This document shows, in pieces, positions 53,783 through 62,723 of a DNA stretch of 64,000 bases (position 1 is the first letter of the stretch; the number at the start of each line of letters is the position of its first letter). The translations under genes and the position numbers were made by a program. The stretch comes from Lamprobacter modestohalophilus. Its GTDB lineage: Bacteria > Pseudomonadota > Gammaproteobacteria > Chromatiales > Chromatiaceae. Location of the stretch: NCBI RefSeq assembly GCF_016583905.1, contig NZ_NRRY01000015.1, positions 35,175 through 99,174 of the forward strand. The letters run 5' to 3'. Below the pieces are notes generated by a model. The model saw only the letters and a list, made by a program, of their open reading frames with translations, was not told the origin of the DNA and made no database searches.

Positions 53783-54226
53783 ATGCGATTCACCGCCCCT
53801 CGACAGCGAGCCAACACCGACGATGCCCTGATCCCGTTGATCAACGTCGTTTTTCTGATGCTGATCTTTTTCATGATTGCCGGACAGATCAGCCCCCCAG
53901 AGGCACTACTGGTTGAGCCGCCAAGCTCGCAACAGGGACGACTGTCAGAGCCTGAGCGCATCCTGTTGCTGATGGATGCCCAGGGACGCATTGCGCTGGA
54001 CGGCGAGCTTGTCGCACCAACGCAGCTCAATGACCGGCTTGCGGCACGACTGGCATCCATGCAAGGGGCTCAGGATGACGGCGACGCCAATCGCCTTGGC
54101 ATCACCTTGAAGGCCGATGCCGCGGTCACCCAAGGTCAACTGCGCCAGCTGCTCGAGCAGCTGCGCGCGCTCGGCGTTGAGCGCCTGCAGCTCCTCGCGC
54201 AACAAGCGTCCGGCTCAGACACATAA
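53783..54226 (+). CDS. exbD: ExbD/TolR biopolymer transport protein (second copy)
   Basis: The 147-residue protein is a second ExbD type. In its helix (ALIPLINVVFLMLIFFMIAG) asparagine stands where the first copy has the essential Asp (LIDVVF versus LINVVF). The periplasmic part has ILLLMDAQGRIALDGELV and ends LEQLRALGVERLQLL. The change suggests a non-proton-carrying partner in a mixed ExbD dimer. It lies 69 bases after the first exbD and 12 before tonB. Confidence 0.88.
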   Translation: MRFTAPRQRANTDDALIPLINVVFLMLIFFMIAGQISPPEALLVEPPSSQQGRLSEPERILLLMDAQGRIALDGELVAPTQLNDRLAARLASMQGAQDDGDANRLGITLKADAAVTQGQLRQLLEQLRALGVERLQLLAQQASGSDT

Positions 54227-54238
54227 GACCCCACCGCT

Positions 54239-55195
54239 GTGGAGATCACCCCTCGCCATTGGCTCATCGCCTTACTGATTGCCAGCCTGACGCATGCCGC
54301 GTTGGCGCTCGCGCTGGTACAGCTGTCAACGCCGCCCCCGATCGCGCCAGCGGGTATCACCATCGAGCTTGGTGACGGCGGCCTCTCGGCAGCAGCGGGC
54401 GCCGATGGGGATGGCTCGCCGCCTGGCTCGGCTGTGCTGCAGCCGGTTGCCAGCCCCGCGCCTGCTGCCAGCCCGATGGCAGCGGCATCTGAGGATCAGA
54501 CGCAGCTGGCCATCGACGCCGAGCGTGCGCACGAGCAAGAGGCTGTCTTGCCGCCGGTGGCAACGGTCGAGACCGTCGCCGCCAAGCCCCTGCCAGAGCC
54601 AGAGCCAGAGCCAGAGCCTGAGCCTAAGCAGAAGCCAGAACCAGAACCACAGGCCGATCCGCAGCCAACACCGACATCAGCTAGAGTGGCAACACCTCAG
54701 CGCGTCAAGCCCGAGCAGAAGCCAAAGGCCACCCAGGACAGGCCAGGCATCGCTGCAACGAAGGCGAATCCAGAGCGTCCAGACAAGGCCGCGGCGCGCG
54801 CGCATTCTGGATCTGGCGATGGCAATGCTGAGTCGTCAGAGGCTGGGGCCATCGGTCATGGCAAGGGCGGTCGCAACGGCTCGGGCAGTGGCAATGATGG
54901 TCAGGCCAACGCCAGCAACTACTACGGGCGCCTCGCAACCTGGCTCACGCGTCACAAGCGCTACCCCGCGCAAGCACGACGGCTACGCCAAGAAGGCACG
55001 GTGAAAGTGACCTTCACCATCACCCGCAGCGGTCGGGTGGTGTCGAAACGGATCATCCAGAGCTCAGGCTACGAACTGCTCGACCAAGAGGTTCAAGCCA
55101 TGCTCGAGCGCGCCTCTCCAATGCCACGCATCCCCTCTAGCCTCGGCCGCTCCAGCCTGACCATCACGGTGCCGGTTGCCTTTACGTTGCATTGA
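54239..55195 (+). CDS. tonB: TonB energy transducer
   Basis: TonB links the ExbBD motor to outer-membrane receptors. The 318-residue chain has an N-terminal helix (WLIALLIASLTHAALALALV), a long Pro/Glu/Lys-rich spacer with PEPEPEPEPEP (about 115-150) and further low-complexity, and a C-terminal domain starting YYGRLATWLTRHKRYPAQAR with the family YP, then GTVKVTFTITRSGRVVSKRI. It begins with GTG at 54239, the only start that keeps the anchor. No TonB-dependent receptor gene is in the window. Confidence 0.92.
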   Translation: MEITPRHWLIALLIASLTHAALALALVQLSTPPPIAPAGITIELGDGGLSAAAGADGDGSPPGSAVLQPVASPAPAASPMAAASEDQTQLAIDAERAHEQEAVLPPVATVETVAAKPLPEPEPEPEPEPKQKPEPEPQADPQPTPTSARVATPQRVKPEQKPKATQDRPGIAATKANPERPDKAAARAHSGSGDGNAESSEAGAIGHGKGGRNGSGSGNDGQANASNYYGRLATWLTRHKRYPAQARRLRQEGTVKVTFTITRSGRVVSKRIIQSSGYELLDQEVQAMLERASPMPRIPSSLGRSSLTITVPVAFTLH

Positions 55196-55316
55196 GCCTA
55201 GCAACAGTCGTTGAATGGCGTCAGTCTTGAAAAAGCAGCTACAACTCGACCTGATCGCCCTGATGACTGACGCGCACCGAGTCCGCCCACCGCTGTATGA
55301 GTTCGTTCTTGCCCAA

Positions 55317-55366
55317 GCCCCACGCATCAGCCCCACGCATCAGCCTCACCCCATCAACCTCACCCC
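55317..55366 (+). repeat. 13-14-bp imperfect tandem repeat abutting the Nramp-like start codon
   Basis: Two CCCCACGCATCAG units and two CCTCACCCCATCAA-like units run directly to the ATG at 55367. They occupy the place where a ribosome-binding site would be expected; no clear site is visible. Confidence 0.75.
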
Positions 55367-56623
55367 ATGAATCAAACCTCTCGCGCATCGTTGATGAAGG
55401 CGCTCGGCCCCGGGCTCTTGGTGGCCTGCGCGGCCATCGGTGGCTCGCACCTGGTCTGGTCAACCCGAGCCGGCGCTGAGTTCGGCTGGCAGTTGGTTGG
55501 GCTGGTGTTGCTCGCCAATCTCTTCAAATACCCGTTCTTCCTGTACGGACAGAAATACACGGCGGCCACTGGCGAATCCTTGCTGGCCGGCTATCAGCGC
55601 AGGGGCAACCTGTTCGTCTACATCTTCCTGGCGATCAATATTCTCACCGGCATCATCAACATCGCCGGGGTATCGATGCTGAGCGCGGCCTTGCTCGCCG
55701 GCTTTGGGCTCGAGGCGTTACCGCTGCCGCAGTTGACGGTGCTGATCATGATCGGCTGCGCGGTGTTCATCTTCCTTGGCCATTACCGACTGCTCGATGG
55801 TATGGCGAAGCTGGTCGTCATCGTACTGACCGTATCGACCCTGGCAGCGCTGTTGCTTGCGATCGGAGAAGGGCCAGTCATGCAGCCCGGGTTCGAGCCG
55901 CCTTCACCCTGGACCTGGGCCTCGTTCGGCTTTCTGATCATGCTGATGGGCTGGATGCCGGCGCCACTGGATCTGTCGGCTTGGTCGTCGCTGTGGATGT
56001 TCTCGCGCGAGCGCCAGACCGGACACCGGGCCACCGTTGGCGAGACCCTGATCGATTTCCATCTCGGCTATTTCATGGCCGTCGCCTTGGCAATGGTCTT
56101 CCTCGCGCTCGGCGCGCTGGTCATGTATGGCAGCGGTGAGCGCTTTTCGCCAAGCGGCATCGCGTTCTCGAACCAGTTGATCGAGCTCTATTCCCGCAAC
56201 ATCGGCGCCTGGTCCTATGGGCTGATCCTGTTTGCCGCCTTCGTCACCATGCTCAGCACCTCGCTGACCTGTGTCGATGGCTATCCGCGAGCGCTCGCCG
56301 CCTGCACCACACTGCTCGCACCAAAGCTGCTGCCGGCCTTCACGCGCGTGCATCAGGCCTGGATCTTGATTGCGGTGATCGGCGCCTCGGCCATCGTGCT
56401 CGGCTATGTGCAGAACTTGCTGCAGCTGCTTGGCTTCGCCGCCATCATCTCCTTCATCACCTCGCCGATCTTGGCGGTGATCAATTTTCTGGTCATGAGT
56501 GGCGACAATGTCCCGCCAGAGCATCGGCCGGGGCCGATCCTGAAGCTGTTGAGCTGGGTCGGCATCCTGTTCTTCTTCGGCATGACCGCGGGCTTCATCT
56601 ATGCGGAGTTTCTGCTCGATTGA
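55367..56623 (+). CDS. Nramp-like transporter lacking the canonical DPGN motif
   Basis: The 418-residue membrane protein has the Nramp layout with 11-12 helices. Its first helix begins GPGLLVACAAIGGSHLVWST, where the normal metal-binding DPGN is replaced by GGSH; in helix 6 the usual MPH is replaced by MPAP (MGWMPAPLDLSAWSSLW). Canonical Nramp (MntH) metal ligands are therefore missing, so the substrate may not be Mn or Fe. Similar divergent members exist in proteobacteria. It stands alone behind a tandem repeat. Confidence 0.8.
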   Translation: MNQTSRASLMKALGPGLLVACAAIGGSHLVWSTRAGAEFGWQLVGLVLLANLFKYPFFLYGQKYTAATGESLLAGYQRRGNLFVYIFLAINILTGIINIAGVSMLSAALLAGFGLEALPLPQLTVLIMIGCAVFIFLGHYRLLDGMAKLVVIVLTVSTLAALLLAIGEGPVMQPGFEPPSPWTWASFGFLIMLMGWMPAPLDLSAWSSLWMFSRERQTGHRATVGETLIDFHLGYFMAVALAMVFLALGALVMYGSGERFSPSGIAFSNQLIELYSRNIGAWSYGLILFAAFVTMLSTSLTCVDGYPRALAACTTLLAPKLLPAFTRVHQAWILIAVIGASAIVLGYVQNLLQLLGFAAIISFITSPILAVINFLVMSGDNVPPEHRPGPILKLLSWVGILFFFGMTAGFIYAEFLLD

Positions 56624-56681
56624 CCTAACGCGCATAGCGCCGCGCCACCCCTGACGATGCATCGCGCGAGATTCGCGTTAA
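56622..56681 (+). repeat. 60-bp dispersed repeat, family 2, copy 2
   Basis: It is the partner of 9002-9061. It begins at the Nramp-like gene's stop: the TGA at 56621-56623 overlaps the unit's first two bases. TAACGCG and CGCGTTA near its ends can pair. Confidence 0.75.
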
Positions 56682-56749
56682 AAAGAGCGTTTGAATCGTA
56701 GGTCCATCGGGCTCCTGTAGCTTGGAACGGGTCTGTCGTGCAATCGCAG

Positions 56750-57307
56750 CTAACCGCCAAAACGCTCGATAAGCCAGAGCAGCAGGCCCATCACCAGGAT
56801 CATCGGCAAGACCAGCGTCCAGGGTGAGACACCCCAGAGCTCGGGTAAGGTCTGAGCCTGAATCCGGCCTTTGTTCAAGATGTGCTTGTCCAGCCAGGGA
56901 TAGCAGTGAGCGAAAAGGCCGGCTCCCACCAAGATGCCGAAGAAGCCACCGGTGAGCGCATCATAGGATCCCTGCCCCATCGCGCCGGTGACCGTTCCCG
57001 GGCAATAGCCGAGGGTGGCCAGCCCAGCGCCGAAGATGATGCCGCCGATCGCCGACCCGCCAACTGAGGCCGGCTTCGGCTGCAACCGAACATGGCCGAA
57101 GGACCTCAGTAGAAAGATCCCGATGGCGCCAACGATGATGGCCGAGAGCATGATCTTGACCACCGTCCAGTCGCGGAACAGCAGCTGCCCAAGCACGACG
57201 TCGTAGTGGGTCAGGCCACCCTTCTGCAACAGGATGCCGAACAGCACCCCCATGAGCAGCCCGAGCAGGAGTTGAAGCCGACGATGTTGATGCAGTCTAT
57301 CGAGCAT
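56750..57307 (-). CDS. YeeE/YedE half transporter (sulfur compound permease), second gene
   Basis: This 185-residue inner-membrane protein has about five helices and matches the YeeE/YedE (DUF395) family of thiosulfate or sulfur-compound permeases. The conserved cysteine segment GLATLGYCPGTVTGAMGQGS is clear. With the gene upstream it would make a two-part carrier equivalent to one full-length YeeE. ATG at 57307 is preferred over the upstream extension. The 170 bases between the halves contain a 13-bp tandem repeat. Confidence 0.87.
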   Translation of the reverse strand: MLDRLHQHRRLQLLLGLLMGVLFGILLQKGGLTHYDVVLGQLLFRDWTVVKIMLSAIIVGAIGIFLLRSFGHVRLQPKPASVGGSAIGGIIFGAGLATLGYCPGTVTGAMGQGSYDALTGGFFGILVGAGLFAHCYPWLDKHILNKGRIQAQTLPELWGVSPWTLVLPMILVMGLLLWLIERFGG

Positions 57308-57418
57308 GGGATCAGTCTCTGCTGCCACGCGCCGCAGGCAGCTCATGGCCGGTTGGGTCGGTTGATTCAGGTTGATGTGCGATCAGCGGGCTCAGCGGTG
57401 CCCAAGCCGGGCGCAATC

Positions 57419-57488
57419 CATGCGCGTCAATCATGCGCGTCAATCATGCGCTCGATTCATGCGCTCGATTCATGCACTCAGTACATGA
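57419..57488. repeat. 13-bp tandem repeat, five units
   Basis: Units CATGCGCGTCAAT (x2), CATGCGCTCGATT (x2) and CATGCACTCAGTA, then CATGAG. The last units contain the final codons and stop of the YeeE/YedE gene at 57478. Confidence 0.93.
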
Positions 57489-57984
57489 GCTGAGCGACGA
57501 TCACGCCAGACGCAAACAGAAAGACCACCGCAATCCAGCTGCTGATCGCCAGCTGCAGCGCGCCGCTGATGGCATGGCCGCTGGTGCAACCATCGGCCCA
57601 GCGCGAGCCGATGCCCATCAGCACGCCGCCGGCGAAGGCGACCAGAAACCGCAGCACCGGCGTGTCGCCGAAGTGCTGGCGCCAGAGCTCAGGCACCATC
57701 TCCAGGTGCAGCGAATCGGACAGGAAGGCGGAGAGAAAGGCACCGATGAAGATGCCGATCACGAACATGAACTGCCAATCGACGATCAGCGGCGTCTTGC
57801 GATAGAACGCCTTCTGCTCGACCACAGACCCGCGCAGGCGACGCTCCACCATGCCGCTGAGACGGGCGTAAGTGGTCGAACAGCTCAAGTACTTGTCTGA
57901 CAACAGGAAGGTAAACCAGCTCAGTACGCCCATGGCAGCGCCAACGACATACGGCGACCAACTCTGCATCTGCAGCCAATGCAT
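57478..57984 (-). CDS. YeeE/YedE half transporter (sulfur compound permease), first gene
   Basis: This 168-residue membrane protein is the partner of the gene at 56750-57307. It has four to five helices and the conserved motif GSRWADGCTSGHAISGALQL with the cysteine used in sulfur-substrate passage. Such split pairs import thiosulfate or polysulfide-like substrates in sulfur-oxidising bacteria. ATG at 57984 begins MHWLQMQSW; a 12-residue longer frame is possible. Its last codons and stop fall in a 13-bp tandem array. Confidence 0.87.
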   Translation of the reverse strand: MHWLQMQSWSPYVVGAAMGVLSWFTFLLSDKYLSCSTTYARLSGMVERRLRGSVVEQKAFYRKTPLIVDWQFMFVIGIFIGAFLSAFLSDSLHLEMVPELWRQHFGDTPVLRFLVAFAGGVLMGIGSRWADGCTSGHAISGALQLAISSWIAVVFLFASGVIVAQLMY

Positions 57985-58130
57985 GCGTGCTCGGCCTCGT
58001 TCAGTAGGAGAAAGCAAGCCTTTCTCCAGTACCAGAGGCCAGCTGTCAAGTACTAAGGCTTCGCTGCTGCGCTGTCGCGCAGCAGCTGAATGGATGCTTG
58101 CGCAACGCCGATGGCAAGAACAGCCCGTGC

Positions 58131-59474
58131 TCAGAGTAGCGCCACAGCCTTGATCTGCGCATAGACCAATTGCCTAGGTGCCAAGTCGAGCTGGTCGGCC
58201 GAGCGCCGGGTGACGCGCGCCAACACCGGCGAGCCGCTGATCTCGAGCTTGACCAGCCGCAGCGCCGGATGACTGTCGTCGCCCAGCGACAGAATCGTCG
58301 CTGGCAGCGTGTTTTGGATACTGCTCGCATGGCCCGGATCACGAGTGATGCTGACATCGCGGGCGAGGATGCGCAGCCGCACATGGGCACCGATCTCGGC
58401 ACCGCTATCTCGGGTCCACAGGCTGGCGCCGCAGCAGGCAACGCGCAGCAGATGCCATTGCTCATCGCGCTCTGCGACTTGGCCATCGAGCACCACACCG
58501 GCATCCTCACCAAGCCGAATCGGCAGATCGAGCCGTGACAGGGTCTCGTTGAGTGGTCCGCTTGCCAGCACTCGACCCTCGTCCATCACCAGGATGTGAT
58601 CGGCCAACCGCGCAACCTCGTCGGGGGAATGGCTGACATAGAGCACCGGGATCTCAAGCTCGTCGTGCAAGCGCTCCAGATAGGGCAGGATCTCCTGCTT
58701 GCGCTTTAAATCCAGTGCCGCCAGCGGCTCATCCATCAACAGCAGCCGCGGATTCACCGCCAGCGCTCGTGCGATGCCGACGCGCTGACGCTCGCCGCCA
58801 GAGAGCGCGGCTGGTTTGCGCTGTAGCAGATGACCGATGCCGAGCAGCTCAATCGCCTGTTCCAGACTGAAGCGGTCTGTGACTGAGCCAGTATCAGTAT
58901 CAGTATCAGTATCAGTATCAGTATCAGTATCAGTATCAGTATCAGTATCAGTATCAGTGTCAGTGTCAGCGCTGCTTTCAGTGATGGCCAAGGCCCGCTT
59001 GCCAAGACTGTTGCTCGCGTTGGGCTTGCCAAGACTGTTGCTGTCACTGTCACTGCTCTTGCCAAGACTGTCGCTCGCACTGCCCCCGCGACTGCGCCGT
59101 TGTCCGTAGCGCAGGTTTCCGAGCACCGTCAAATGCGGAAACAGGCTCGCCTCCTGGAACACGTAGCCAATGGGCCGCCGATGGGTCGGCACCCAGGTCT
59201 TGGCATCCTGCCAGACCGAACCCTTGAAGCTGAGCCGGCCGACTGCGGCATGCTCTAGGCCGGCAATGCAGCGCAGCAAGGTGGTCTTGCCGGAGCCGGA
59301 ATGGCCGAACAGGGCGGTGACGCCACGCGCTGGTAGCCGTTCGTCCACATCCAGCGTGAAGCCCGGCCAGGCGACCCGGAAACGGGCCTCGATCTGCGAC
59401 CGCATGCCGGTTTCGGCACCAGCCGCTGCGGCTGCCGCTGCGGCGGTATTGGTGTTCGCTTGCGTCTCGTTCAT
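58131..59474 (-). CDS. modC: Molybdate ABC transporter ATP-binding protein ModC with (Asp-Thr)n insert
   Basis: ModC powers molybdate uptake. Walker A is [20 protein letters not shown], the Q-loop region [20 protein letters not shown], the signature [17 protein letters not shown] and Walker [13 protein letters not shown]; a TOBE/Mop domain follows at about 365-440. Between Q-loop and signature sits an insert of about 75 residues (58880-59095): SLGK-containing repeats followed by a run of Asp-Thr pairs. Other ModC proteins have a few residues there. The rest is intact and length 447 is explained by the insert. The start overlaps modB by four bases. Confidence 0.92.
   Translation of the reverse strand: MNETQANTNTAAAAAAAAGAETGMRSQIEARFRVAWPGFTLDVDERLPARGVTALFGHSGSGKTTLLRCIAGLEHAAVGRLSFKGSVWQDAKTWVPTHRRPIGYVFQEASLFPHLTVLGNLRYGQRRSRGGSASDSLGKSSDSDSNSLGKPNASNSLGKRALAITESSADTDTDTDTDTDTDTDTDTDTDTDTDTGSVTDRFSLEQAIELLGIGHLLQRKPAALSGGERQRVGIARALAVNPRLLLMDEPLAALDLKRKQEILPYLERLHDELEIPVLYVSHSPDEVARLADHILVMDEGRVLASGPLNETLSRLDLPIRLGEDAGVVLDGQVAERDEQWHLLRVACCGASLWTRDSGAEIGAHVRLRILARDVSITRDPGHASSIQNTLPATILSLGDDSHPALRLVKLEISGSPVLARVTRRSADQLDLAPRQLVYAQIKAVALL
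58891..58968 (-). repeat. 6-bp tandem repeat, (GTATCA) x 11 plus (GTGTCA) x 2, inside modC
   Basis: Thirteen hexamer units lie in the coding region and are read as alternating Asp and Thr on the minus strand. Copy-number changes keep the frame. Confidence 0.97.
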
Positions 59475-60148
59475 CGCTTCTTCGCCCCCGGATTCCAGAC
59501 ATACAGCGCCAGCAGCACCAGAAAGGAGAACACCAACATGACCGCCGCTAGCCGGTGGGCGTTGCCGTATTCCAGCGCCTCCACATAGTCGTAGATCTGC
59601 ACCGAGGCGACACGGGTTACCCCTGGGATGTTGCCGCCGATCATCAGCACCACGCCAAACTCACCGACGGTGTGCGCAAAGGTGAGAATGCCGGCGGTGA
59701 CGAATCCCGGCAGCGCGAGCGGCAGCGCGACGCTGAAGAAACGATCTAGCGGTGAGGCACGCAGCGTCGCCGCGGCCTCCAGTGGACGATCACCAATCCC
59801 CTCGAAGGCGTTTTGCACCGGCTGTACCATGAAGGGGAAGGAGTAGAACACCGAGGCCACCACCAGTCCCCAGAAGGTAAAGGGCAAGAGTCCGATACCA
59901 AGCGTTTGGGTCAGCTGCCCCACCGGTCCGTTTGGACCCATGGCGACCAAGAGATAAAAGCCCAGCACCGAGGGCGGTAACACCAGCGGCAACGCGACCA
60001 CGGCGCCAATCGGCCCTTTCCAGCGCGAACGGGTGCGCGCCAGCCACCAAGCGACGGGCGTACCAACCACGAACAGAATCAGGGTGGTGACCGCCGCCAA
60101 TCGCAGCGTCAGCCAGATGGCCTCGAGATCGGTTTCAGTGAGCCACAT
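59471..60148 (-). CDS. modB: Molybdate ABC transporter permease ModB
   Basis: ModB is the membrane channel of the molybdate importer. It has five to six helices and the ABC-permease EAA loop ([20 protein letters not shown]) that docks with Mod[21 protein letters not shown] and the [18 protein letters not shown] end are family traits. ATG at 60148 has AAGGA upstream, so it is preferred over the frame beginning at 60169. It couples to modC by ATGA overlap and lies 90 bases after modA. Confidence 0.95.
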   Translation of the reverse strand: MWLTETDLEAIWLTLRLAAVTTLILFVVGTPVAWWLARTRSRWKGPIGAVVALPLVLPPSVLGFYLLVAMGPNGPVGQLTQTLGIGLLPFTFWGLVVASVFYSFPFMVQPVQNAFEGIGDRPLEAAATLRASPLDRFFSVALPLALPGFVTAGILTFAHTVGEFGVVLMIGGNIPGVTRVASVQIYDYVEALEYGNAHRLAAVMLVFSFLVLLALYVWNPGAKKR

Positions 60149-60238
60149 GGGCGGAATCCTTGATGGCATGTTGAAAGACGTTGATCGCGGAGATCAGCAA
60201 CAGGATGCCGAGCAGGGCCGGCACCGCGACGCTGTCTG

Positions 60239-60991
60239 TCACTCGGTCTCGTAGCCGAAGTCGTGGATGATCGCCTCTGCCTTCTCGCCCTTGAGATAGG
60301 CGAACAGCTCCGTCACCGCCGGGTTGTCCTGGCCGCTGTTCAAAATCAACGCATCCTGGCTGATCGGTGCGTGCATCTCGCTGGGCACAATCCAGCCCGA
60401 GCCTTTGACGATCTCGCCGTCCTTCATGACCTGCGACAGGGCGACGAAGCCAATATCGGCGTTACCCGTGTCAACGAACTGATAGGTTTGGGCGATGTTC
60501 TCGCCCATCACCAGCTTAGGCTCGACGTCGGCCTTCAGGCCAAGTGCTTCTAGGGTTTCGATGGAGGCCTCGCCATAAGGCGCCAGCTTCGGGTTGGCGA
60601 TCGACAGCTTGTTGAAGTCGCCGGACTTCAACAGCGCCGCACCATCCTCGACCTTGTTGGCGTCAGCGGACCAAAGCACCAGCGCGCCGATGGAATAGGT
60701 ATAGCGCGAGCCGGGTACGCCCAGTCCTTGCTCCTCGAGCAGTTGCGGACGCTCCTGATCCGCTGCGAGCAGGGCCTCAAAGGGAGCGCCATTTTTGATC
60801 TGGGCATAGAGCTTACCGGTCGAGCCGTAGGAGGCCTTAACGATATGGCCGCTATCTTGCTCGAAGCTGGCGATGATCGCCTTCATCGGCGCGGTGAAAT
60901 TGCTCGCGACCGCAATCTGGGCCTCTGCGGCAGACACACTGCCACTCGCCAGCAGGCTCACAGCGAAGAGAACGGGGCGAATCGGTTGCAT
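60239..60991 (-). CDS. modA: Molybdate-binding periplasmic protein ModA
   Basis: ModA captures molybdate or tungstate in the periplasm. The signal peptide ends near SVSAAE; the mature start is AQIAVASNFTAPMKAII with the oxyanion-binding Ser, then YGSTGKLYAQIKNGAPFEAL and the late VDTGNADIGFVALSQ. Length 250 is standard. It is the first gene of modABC; its upstream region is shared with mop, read in the other direction. Confidence 0.95.
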   Translation of the reverse strand: MQPIRPVLFAVSLLASGSVSAAEAQIAVASNFTAPMKAIIASFEQDSGHIVKASYGSTGKLYAQIKNGAPFEALLAADQERPQLLEEQGLGVPGSRYTYSIGALVLWSADANKVEDGAALLKSGDFNKLSIANPKLAPYGEASIETLEALGLKADVEPKLVMGENIAQTYQFVDTGNADIGFVALSQVMKDGEIVKGSGWIVPSEMHAPISQDALILNSGQDNPAVTELFAYLKGEKAEAIIHDFGYETE

Positions 60992-61059
60992 CAGACGGAC
61001 TCCTGAATTGAGTTAAGGAAGGAAACTGCCACCGGCGCTAGATCCTGCAGAGCTTACAA

Positions 61060-61100
61060 GGATGGCGAGATCGTAATATAGTCAAACAAACAACGCCAGG
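61060..61100. promoter_or_regulatory. Possible ModE half-site in the modA-mop intergenic region
   Basis: The word TCGTAATATAG at 61071-61081 resembles one half of the ModE operator (CG-TATATA type). I do not see a clear second half, so this is tentative. Position between divergent modA and mop fits molybdate regulation. Confidence 0.25.
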
Positions 61101-61241
61101 CAGCTCCTCATCTGGTATGCAGTATGCATGCCGAGTTTCTGTCGCACCCATCTGCTAAGGCGAGCGCTCATCGCTCGATGCGCTAGCAAAGCACGACAGG
61201 TGCGCCGCAACCGAAGACCGACACTTTGATGAGGAAACAGC

Positions 61242-61670
61242 ATGAAGATCAGCGCCCGTAATCAGTTCCGCGGCAAGGTGGCAGAGGTCACCTTGGGTGC
61301 CGTTAACGCGGAGGTCTTGGTGACACTGACCGGTGGCGAGCAGATCGTTGCCATCGTCACCAACGAGAGCGTCAAGTCACTCAATCTAAAGGCTGGATCG
61401 GATGTCATCGCGCTGATCAAAGCCTCGTCCGTGCTCGTGATGACCGACGATGCGGGCATTCGCCTCTCGGCTCGAAACAGCCTCAAAGGCAAGGTAACGG
61501 CCTTGGAAAAAGGGCCGATCCACGCTGAGGTTTGCATCAGCCTGGCATCCGGCGACAGCGTTCATGCAACCATCACGCATGCCGCCTGCGATGTGCTCGG
61601 ATTGGCGGAAGGCGTCGATGCAACTGCCGTGATCAAGGCACCGCAGGTCATCCTCGGCGTGCCAACTTAA
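61242..61670 (+). CDS. mop: Di-domain molbindin (Mop)
   Basis: This 142-residue cytoplasmic protein consists of two tandem Mop/TOBE domains (about 1-68 and 72-140), each beginning with SARNxxxGKV (ISARNQFRGKVAEV and LSARNSLKGKVTAL). Such molbindins bind molybdate or tungstate as oligomers and buffer it in the cell. GAGGAA precedes the ATG. It is divergent from modABC. The same di-Mop unit forms the sensor part of ModE at the window's right end. Confidence 0.92.
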   Translation: MKISARNQFRGKVAEVTLGAVNAEVLVTLTGGEQIVAIVTNESVKSLNLKAGSDVIALIKASSVLVMTDDAGIRLSARNSLKGKVTALEKGPIHAEVCISLASGDSVHATITHAACDVLGLAEGVDATAVIKAPQVILGVPT

Positions 61671-61798
61671 ACGTGCCTTACTCGGAGCGCAATATGCACT
61701 AGGATATAGCGCGACTCCATGAGCGGGGGCACCCCTTGCACAATGACGGTGCACCTCGCCATGACAGCCCTCGCTGTCTTCTTCTCTCTTCTTCACGA

Positions 61799-61813
61799 CA
61801 CTGTTGGACAGTG
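61799..61813. promoter_or_regulatory. Palindrome upstream of modD
   Basis: CACTGT and ACAGTG flank TGG, an operator-like palindrome about 30 bases before the modD start. No known consensus is matched. Confidence 0.3.
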
Positions 61814-61844
61814 ACAATGTGCCGTTCTCAACCCAACCGAATCG

Positions 61845-62699
61845 ATGTTGACCATGCCTAGCTTCAACCCGCCGGTGCTCAGTGACCACGCGCTACAACA
61901 ACTGCTGGCCGAAGATGTTCCCTTTGGCGACCTCACCAGCGAATCGCTCGCCATCACCGCCAAGTTCGGCAACATCCGTTTCTTCGCTCGCGACCCAATG
62001 CACGTCTGCGGCGTTGAGGAAGCGGTGCGGATGTTCCAGCTCTGCGGCGCCGAAGCCGAGGCGCACGTTGCCTCTGGCGCCGAGGCCGCTCCAGAAACGC
62101 TACTGCTCGAGGCGCATGGCAGCGCTGGCGCACTGCATCAAGGCTGGAAGACAGCGCAGACGCTGATGGAATGGTGTGGTGGCATCGCCAGCAGTGCTGC
62201 CGCCATCGTCGCCGCCGCGCGACGCGGTGATCCGAACGCGATAGTGGCTGGTACGCGCAAGAATGTCCCTGGTAATCGTCGGCTCGCGGTCAAGGCCTTC
62301 AAGGCCGGCGGTGCGGTGATGCACCGCAATGGCCTCTCGGAGACGCTGTTGATCTTCGCCGAGCATCGACTGTTTCTCGGCGACGAGACGCCGGAGGAGA
62401 CGCTGGCCCGGCTCCGCCGGCAGTGTCCGGAGAAGCGCGTCGTGGTCGAGGTGGCAACGCCCAAGGAGGCGCTGACCTGGGCCGAGGCGGACGTGCTGCA
62501 ATTGGAGAAGTTCACCGCCGAGCAGGTGGCCGAGACCGTCGCGGCGCTCACCGCGCGTGGTTCGCAGGCCGTCGTTGGCGCCGCCGGTGGCATCAATGCC
62601 AGGAACGCTGAAGACTACGCCCGGGCTGGTGCCCGGCTGCTGGTGACGACGGCACCGCACCTAGCGCCGCCGCGCGATGTGCAGGTCCGGTTTAGCTAG
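61845..62699 (+). CDS. modD: ModD (molybdenum-locus nicotinate-nucleotide pyrophosphorylase-like protein)
   Basis: ModD proteins belong to the quinolinate phosphoribosyltransferase fold and are found with molybdate transporters; their reaction is not established. The 284 residues include LLAEDVPFGDLTSESLAI, QTLMEWCGGIASSAAAIV, AGTRKNVPGNRRLAVKAFKA (the family has GTRKT/N at this place), and VGAAGGINARNAEDYARAGA. ATG at 61845 or 61854 are both possible. It lies downstream of mop in the same direction, with a palindrome before it. Confidence 0.9.
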   Translation: MLTMPSFNPPVLSDHALQQLLAEDVPFGDLTSESLAITAKFGNIRFFARDPMHVCGVEEAVRMFQLCGAEAEAHVASGAEAAPETLLLEAHGSAGALHQGWKTAQTLMEWCGGIASSAAAIVAAARRGDPNAIVAGTRKNVPGNRRLAVKAFKAGGAVMHRNGLSETLLIFAEHRLFLGDETPEETLARLRRQCPEKRVVVEVATPKEALTWAEADVLQLEKFTAEQVAETVAALTARGSQAVVGAAGGINARNAEDYARAGARLLVTTAPHLAPPRDVQVRFS

Positions 62700-62723
62700 C
62701 GATATCGGAACCTAAGATTCAGT

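Noticed and set aside
57419..57488. CRISPR or attachment-site array
   Set aside because: The 13-bp units are directly adjacent without spacers and overlap a coding end.
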